Source: Omphiscola glabra (taxonomy: Eukaryota > Mollusca > Gastropoda > Lymnaeidae). Taken from it: a DNA stretch of 64,000 bases. The stretch lies in NCBI GenBank assembly GCA_964017045.1, contig OZ024809.1, positions 2,964,512 through 3,028,511 on the forward strand. The letters run 5' to 3'. Under the pieces are notes generated by a model. It was not told the origin of the DNA and made no database searches. It worked only from the letters and a program-made list of their open reading frames with translations. A program made the translations under genes and the position numbers. Shown one piece after another: positions 45,384-54,300 of this stretch; positions within the stretch are counted from its first letter, which is position 1, and the number at the start of each line of letters is the position of its first letter.

Positions 45384-48300
45384 CTGTTCAACAGAAATTC
45401 AGGCATTAATTTGTGATATAAATAATAAAACGACCTGTCACAATGACAGAAATAAACTAATATTCTTATTTATAATGAATTTCCTCTTTCTTTTACATTG
45501 AGAAAAAAACACCAAATTTTTTTTCTTAAATGTGTATTTTATTTGTGCAAGACTTTCCTACTGATGTTTTTATCAGGGGCACCTCAAGCCGACAACACAG
45601 GTTATTTTTAATCTAATCCAATGACCATTAAATCACAGCTTTAACCCCAGGTAGAAACATTTAAACACACCAGGCCCCCCCCCCCCCGCCCCAAAACACA
45701 CCCACAAGATTATAGTATTTTACTGACTCCCTACTGTCTTCATTTCTGAGCGAATCCTCCTGTCGTCCCACAGTTAAACATGATCAAGATTTTACCCATA
45801 AGCTTAAAATTGATCCTCCCAAACCTTGATTCTACCCCAAGGTTTACAATTCATTAAGCCAAACCTTGATTCTACCCCAAGGTTTACAATTCATTAAGCC
45901 AAACCTTGATTCTACCCCAAGGTTTACAATTCATCATCCCAATGTGTGTGTGCACGTGTGTGCATGTGTATGCATTGGACATCCAATTTGAACTTTAATA
46001 ACATAACATCCTTGTCTCAGCAGCTCAAAATTTAAAATATTACTTGACTCACCCATCACTCCCCACCACCCTATTGACATCCCCGACCCCTGTGTTAGTA
46101 GTCTTAAATTTGCTTTGGATGTTATTTTTAGATCATTGTTGACACAACAAACAATGAGTTTGAACCACTTACTTCTGACTCATCTTCTTGTCGCAAATGG
46201 AGCAAGCAAAATGGTTGACACACCAGGCCTTGTTAAACGCACTGAACACTGTATAAAAAGAAAAGGTTTACCTGTAGTGGCTAAATCATGCTATCACATA
46301 GAGTGTCCTACAAATATCCTTCTTATACTTGGTACAATCATTCATTTTGATTCCACTTGAGATGAGGCCGTGAATTACAACGTTGGTTGAAATCTTTAAA
46401 ATCTTGAATCTTCTCTGGGCCGCTTCCGTTTGATGATCAACTTGTTGTACTATAAACTTGTTGTACTATCAACTTGTTGTACTATCAACTTGTTGTACTA
46501 TCAACTTGTTGTACTATCAACTTGTTGTACTATCAACTTGTTGTACTATGTGAAATTCAGCTTAGACATTGTCACTACTGCCATTTTGTAAGGTGGTGCC
46601 CAAATTTAAATGGAATATATTCTTAATCCAATCCAGCCCAAAACCATTTGCAAAACCAGGCTGATGGTTGCTGAACAAATAATGTCTGCCAATACCTTGC
46701 TGTAGTTCTGTGTAATTTTTTTTTTAAACTTACAGCAACCTACATAAGTAAATGAGTTCCAGTACCTTTACTACAATTATTAAGTCCTGTGTACAAGTCT
46801 TGCAACAACAACAAAAAAAAAGCTTTTAACAGAAAATTCATAATAATAAAAATCCATTTTGATAAAATGATTATTTTAAACAAAACCAAGACTTAAAGAG
46901 TCACCCTTAAGCTACCATCACTTACCATCTCCATTGATGATGTTGTTGCAGACAAAGCAGATATTACCAAAAAGCTGAAGTAAAAGAGGGAAAAGGGGGG
47001 AGAGGAGAACAAAAGATGATTAGTCTCATCATGTGAAGACAACAAAACATTAAGCATGGAAGGACTGAAAGTTTGTTCAAAATCATATCTAATGTTTTAC
47101 AAGTTTCAACCGGACAAAACAACTGACAGCTGGCTTTAAGAGCTTAAGCTCAACTGTGATGGCTCAATGATGCTTGGCCTTCAGTTCCAAAACTTGCTGG
47201 TCAGATAGACAAGATAGTTAAATCTTAAATAATATTTGGTGGAGTATGGGAGTTCATTGATAATTGTTGCGACTGAATATTATGCTTTTTACGCGCGGTG
47301 TGTGTTCAAGAGTTTTATAAGTTAGTGAACGCTCTTCCCTTGTTTGACTCAGTGACGTATTTTAATGCTTATTGTGACGTATTGTCTAAACTGTATTGTG
47401 ACGTAAGTTTTAATGCTTATTGTGACGTATTGTGTAAACTGTATTGTGACTAAGTTTTAATCGTGCGTCAGTCTAGAAAGGAGGATGTGTTCTATTTCTG
47501 TCTGATAGCAGCGAGCTGCGCTATATGCCTGTGTTTATGGATACTAAAGCCTGTGTATATAATTAGGTATTAAAGTTACATTTAATATGATAACGGACTT
47601 GAGTTCATTCAATATTAGTATGACGTATTACGACATGTGAAATAACTTTATGGATGACCAATCTAGTAGAACAAGGAGTTGACAGAAAGACAAGTTAGTT
47701 AAATAAAGTTAAAATAACATTTGGTTGGAGTAACCTCTAGGGTGAAATGTTTTGACCAGGTCGACCATTTACTAGCACCATTATTACAAGGATAAGAACC
47801 ACTGCTCTGTGTGATCTCTAGACCCAATTTACAAGGATAAGAACCACTGCTCTGTGTGATCTCTAGACCCAATTTACAAGGATAAGAACCACTTCTCTGT
47901 ATGATATCTAGACCCAATTTACAAGGATAAGAACCACTGCTCTGTATGATCTCTAGACCCAATTTACAAGGATAAGAACCACTGCTCTGTGTGATCTCTA
48001 GTCGGAGCCTATTTGGTTGCATCCACCCGCTGGTTCAAACTGCCTAGTCCTGGTGGTCATTGTGATCTCTAGACCCATATTACAAGGATTTGGTGGTGCT
48101 GGGTGGCCGAGTGGTCTAAACTGAGCAAATCTCAAGTTGATGGTCTGGAGTTCAATCCCCGCCAAAGCCCAGTCAAGCAAACACACCACCAGCAGCCCGG
48201 GTGGATGGGACTCGTTAACCTTGGACGGCAACTCATCTAAGAGAAGGAATTCCTCTGAATTCAAACCCGGACATGGAGTCCCGATAGGCGGATAACATTG

Positions 48301-51300
48301 ATACAATGAAACATTCCGGCAACTCCCGGGTGGATGGGACTCGTTAGCCTTGGACGGTAACTCATCTAAGAGAAGGCAAACTTTGAATTCAAACCAGGAG
48401 CCAGAATGATCAATAAATTGATCGTGGGCCCTCAAAGATAAGAAGAGGATAAGAACCACTTCTCTGTATGATCTCTAGTCGGAGCCTATTTGGTTGCATC
48501 CACCCGCTGGTTCAAACTGCCTAGTCCTGGTGGTCATTGTCCTGGTGGTCATAGTCCTGGTAGTCATTGTCCCGGTGGTCATTGTCCTGGTGGTCATTGT
48601 GATTACAAGTAAATAAATCCTTATAACAGCAGCCAACATACCTGGTGATAGTGTATCTCACAGTAGGCCAACCCTTTCTTTTCATAATGTCTGGTGCCCA
48701 AAAATGGCTTCTCACACTTGGCACAAACAAAATGCTGGATGAAAAAATTATAATAATGAAATAATCAAAGCATTGATTTCTCAAAAGAAATTAGTTTTCT
48801 TCTAAAACAGGTAAAAGCCAAACAGTATTTAAAAAAAACTATATTAAAAATCATATAGAGAACTTTGAGTATGTTTCTGACTTATCTCTCTAACAATGCA
48901 GACATACAGCACTGCAATGACCAGTGTCTAATGCAGACATACAGCACAGCAGTGACCTGTATTTAATGCAGACATACAGCACAGCAGTGACCAGTGTTTA
49001 ATGCAGTCATACAGCACTGCAATGACCAGTGTTTAATGCAGACATACAGCACAGCAGTGACCAGTGTTTAATGCAGACATACAGCACAGCAGTGACCAGT
49101 GTTTAATGCAGACATACAGCACAGCAGTGACCAGTGTTTAATGCAGACATACAGCACAGCAGTGACCAGTGTTTAATGCAGACATACAGCACAGCAATGA
49201 CTGGTACCAACCTCAACATGCCAGGTCTTCCCAAGGGCATGCACTACTCTCTCCTCTATGGGTCTCCTGCAGGCGCCACATATGGGTATTCCCATCTTGT
49301 CATGACATCGCAGACAATAGAGTTCCGCATCCTTCTCCCTGGCATCTTCCTTCAGCTCGATGCTAATGTTGTAACAACATGAAATTACAGGTTATGGGTT
49401 AATAAGTTCAAGGCATAACTTTCTTGGGTGGGTAATTTTAAAATAAAATTATAAAATCTATCCAAGGGTATAATTACAAATAGCTTTTCAAATGAACTTA
49501 CCCACAAGAATGACAGATGAACTTACCCACAAGAATGACAGATGAACTTACCCACAAGAGTGACAGATGAACTTACCCACAAGAATGACAGATGAACTTA
49601 CCCACAAGAGTGACAGATGAACTTACCCACAAGAATGACAGATGAACTTACCCACAAGAATGACAGATGAACTTACCCACGAGAATGACAGATGAACTTA
49701 CCCACAAGAGTGACAGATGAACTTACCCACAAGAGTGACAGATGAACTTACCCACAAGAATGACAGATGAACTTACCCACAAGAATGACAGATGAACTTA
49801 CCCACAAGAATGACAGATGAACTTACCCACAAGAATGACAGATGAACTTACCCACGAGAATGACAGATGAACTTACCCACAAGAATGACAGATGAACTTA
49901 CCCACAAGAGTGACAGATGAACTTACCCACAAGAATGACAGATGAACTTACCCACAAGAATGACAGATGAACTTACCCACAAGAATGACAGATGAACTTA
50001 CCCACAAGAATGACAGATGAACTTACCCACGAGAATGACAGATGAACTTACCCACAAGAATGACAGATGAACTTACCCACAAGAGTGACAGATGAACTTA
50101 CCCACAAGAATGACAGATGAACTTACCCACAAGAGTGACAGTTGAAGTGGTAAGGATGGTAAGGTTCTCCCTTCCACTTCAGGTGACCCCCATCAATAAT
50201 GGAGCTGAAATTACAAGTGAGAAACATCCGTGACATCACATTTTTATCTAAGACATCACCTTGTAACTAAGATATCACATTGTAATTGTGACATCACATT
50301 TTAAATGACAGTGGTGGTGATATCAGACGATGTCCAGTTATTATCTCCTATAATCTAGGTCAACTAAGCCAACTGTTAGTAATCCCCACTCAGTTTAATC
50401 CATAATGAATTATAATATGGGAGGGTGGGGGTGTGTGCAGAGGCGCTTTGCTTGTATTGAGGAAACTATCAGTATGTTAGAATTCAGGGGGAAACAAAAT
50501 TAAAAATAATTTAGGATTTACTCTCTTTAACTCAGGAGCCAGCATAATTTTTTTAGCCAAATATTTTTTTATACATCAATTAGAAAATTCAGGAACCAGA
50601 TAAAACTTATCATGGCCCCTGTATGTGTCTACATCTGCTAGAAGCCAATTAAAAAAACACACACTTGTTTCCCATCATGCATTCCTTTCCAAAAATGACA
50701 ATAGGCCACAACCACAGCTGATACTTACTGACACTTGAAGCAGAAATACTTTCCTAGACCTTTAGCCTTCTCCATAGCATTGCAGTCCTTGCAGAGTGCT
50801 CTGAAAGAAAGAAATGCAACACAGCTCCATAGATTGTCAACATGAACTGAAATGAAGGTGGCATCAGTGCCATACAAGTACACAGAATCTGTACATCACC
50901 ATCCATTTTGAATCAATGTTTAAAAATCACACGGGGAAACTGATATATATTTACACTTTCAAGACATCTGACTATTGTATACCTATGATAACAAACTTCC
51001 CATGGATAACACCTGGTTAAAATATGGTGCAGTTTTCATAAATTGTGTCTCAAGTTTTTTTTTGTTCTTCCATGTCTCAATGTATTGTACTTGACAGAAT
51101 GTTTTCAGAGCCTATATATGCAAATCCAAACATAAAGGACCACTGAAATGTACCACTTACAGCTCCCTCTGTCAAGCAACCTTGGTGTGCCACTTACAGC
51201 TCCCTCTGTCAAGCAACCTTGGTGTACCACTTACAGCTCCCTCTGTCAAGCAACCTTGGTGTGCCACTTACAGCTCCCTCTGTCAAGCAACCTTGGTGTA

Positions 51301-54300
51301 CCACTTACAGCTCCCTCTGTCAAGCAACCTGGGTGTGCCACTTACAGCTCCTTCTGTCAAACAACCTGGGTGTGCCACTTACAGCTCCCTCTGTCAAACA
51401 ACCTGGGTGTGCCACTTACAGCTCCCTCTGTCAAGCAACCTGGGTGTGCCACAAAGCTGCGTACCTGGATTTTCCACCAGGTGAGCAGATCTACCTCTTG
51501 CTTATTGGAGGATGAGTCTCAGCGTGCTTTTACTTCATGTGTCTGAACGTCTTACACTCACAGGGTTGGGCTGGATATAATGTATGCCCACTGTTTGAAC
51601 ATCTTACACTTACAAGGTTGGGCTGGATATAATGTATGCCCTCTGTTTGAACATCTTACACTTACAGGGTTGAGCTGGATATAATGTATGCCCACTGTCT
51701 GAACATCTTACACTTAAAGGGTTGGGCTGGATATAATGTATGCCCTCTGTCTGAACATCTTACACTCACAGGGTTGGGCTAGATATAATGTATGCCCTCT
51801 GTCTGAACATCTTACACTCACAGGGTTGGGCTGGATATAATGTATGACCCCTGTCTCCCCACCCTTTCACCCTGACAATGAATGCTTCACCTTAAAGAGG
51901 GAATAAAGTAGTTTTCACATATGCCTAGTTAGATTTAGGAAGGGACCAAACAACTCCCTTGGAACACACCTCTTCTATAATATATTGATTTTATAATCAC
52001 CAAAAATCCATTCATAGCAGTTGTAGGCATGAGCCTGGCATTATACTCTTTCAGATACCCTCCCCAACCCTCCCCTAACCCACCCCCAACCCACCTCTAA
52101 CCACCCTTAACGCACCCTTAACCCACTTAACCCCCATCAAACATTTCAATAATTGCCTGGGTGATCCAAAAGGACAACTTTTAAAAAAAAAGGTTTTCTT
52201 CTAAAAGAAAAAGTTAACATAATTTTAAAGGAGACTAACCTCCCTTGATTCTTGACAAAACCCTCGTCAGCCAAACTCTTTGAGCAGCTGAAGCACAGGA
52301 AGCAGTCAGGGTGCCAGGAGGCATTCATGGCCTTGATGACACGGCCACTCACAGGAAGCAGTCAGGGTGCCAGGAGGCATTCATGGCCTTGATGACACGG
52401 CCACTGATGAACTCTCCTGAAAAAAACAAAACAAAGTTGCTTCAGATTATGAAACTTTGCAACCAGCCAAATTGCTTCAGATTATGAAACTTTGCAACCA
52501 GCCAAATTGCTTCAGATTATGAAACTTTGCAACCAGCCAAATTGCTTCAGATTATGAAACTTTGCAAGCAGCCAAATTGCTTCAGATTGTGAAACTTTGC
52601 AACCAGCCAAATTGCTTCAGATTATGATACTTTGCAACCAGCCAAATTGCTTCAGATTATGATACTTTGCAACCAGCCAAATTGCTTCAGATTATGATAC
52701 TTTGCAACCAGCCAAATTGCTTCAGATTATGATACTTTGCAACCAGCCAAATTGCTTCAGATTATGCTACTTTGCAACCAGCCAAATTGCTTCAGATTAT
52801 GAAACTTTGCAACCAGCAAAATTGCTTCAGATTATGAAACTTTGCAACCAGCCAAATTGCTTCAGATTATGATACTTTAATCTCCTTTGAGTCAAAGTAG
52901 AAAAATGTTTTCATATAATTTAAAAAAGAAGAAAGAAATAACAGAATCAAATGTGCATTTTACTGTGGTAAGCCCAGATCTGAAGTAAAATGGGAAACAA
53001 CTGAAATTCAACTTAGACAACATGTTTACATTCAAACTCGTCTTAAAATCTCCCTGGTAAAGATGAAATTTGAAAGGATTTTTAAAAAACGTTTTTGAAG
53101 AAGATTCTGATCAAAATAAATTTCTCAAAGTCTCTGTTTAGAAGTAGAAACCCTCTGTTTAAAAATGGAAACCCACTGTTTAGAAATGGAAGCAAAGATC
53201 TTTAAAATCAAAATGTGCATCCCACAAAATTCTGCGGTGCGTACCATCAGAGCATAACAATAAATTATAGCACCACATAAAATGAATCAAATAAAGTCTT
53301 TTTCGGCATCCTCAATTTCCCTCCATTGGCAATCTCATTTTGTGTTGTTTAAAATATCAAACTTTACATTAATGATACTTGAATTCTTTCACCTTGATAA
53401 TAAGCACCACAGAATAATGTGGGATGCATGTTTCGGTTTGAAAATGTTTACTTCAGATAGTTTGTATTAATAAACAGAGACAAAGGATGTCAAACACGTG
53501 AGTTTTACATTTCTATTTATTTGTTGTGTGTTGTCCTGTCTTCTGAAGAAGACTTTTTTTAGCAAAACCGACCTTTGAAATTGTCCAGTGTTTTTTTTTT
53601 TTCAAGCCTAAACATAAATTGTTCAACTACTTATTTTCAAAAAAAAACTTACCACACTTGCCACAGCTGGGGGCAAAGAGAACACAGAAGTCGTGTTCAC
53701 AGTACTTCCTGCCTTCAAACTGGTGATGAGAAGAGACACAGCGGCTATGGCACATGTCATTCAAACAAGCAGAACAACAAAACCCCTTTGAACAATGATG
53801 TGCTCTCAGTGTTATTGCTGTGATCTTATTGATAAATTATGTTACCTTGCAGACTGTCAGCCACCATTGAAATAGTTTTTAAAAACCAATAACCCTAAAA
53901 TTTAAAAGGTCTGTGCATACCAGAATTAAAACGGCTAAAAATCATCTTTACCAATGGTAGCAAAGATCTATTTTTGAAATATAAAATGGTGAGTGAAAGA
54001 AACAAGTTACAACACTGACCTCAAAGAACCGTCCCTCTGGGAATGGCTGGAAACACTGGGCACACCTACAAGAGAAACAACACTAAATGATTTCAATCAC
54101 ACCTCCAAGAGAAACAACACTAAATGATTTCAATCACACCTCCAAGAGAAACAACACTAAATGATGTCAATCACACCTACAAGAGAAACAACACTAAATG
54201 ATTTCAATCACACCTCCAAGAGAAACAATACTAAATGATGTCAATCACACCTACAAGAGAAACAACACTAAATGATTTCAATCACACCTACACGAGAAAC

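Noticed and set aside
48093..48165. A tRNA gene
   Set aside because: A and B boxes are present but the arms do not pair into a full cloverleaf and the sequence continues into a SINE body.
49496..50126. Tandem exon duplication of PINCH exon 7
   Set aside because: Only the last ~15 nt of the exon are repeated and no acceptor is included, so the copies are not exons.
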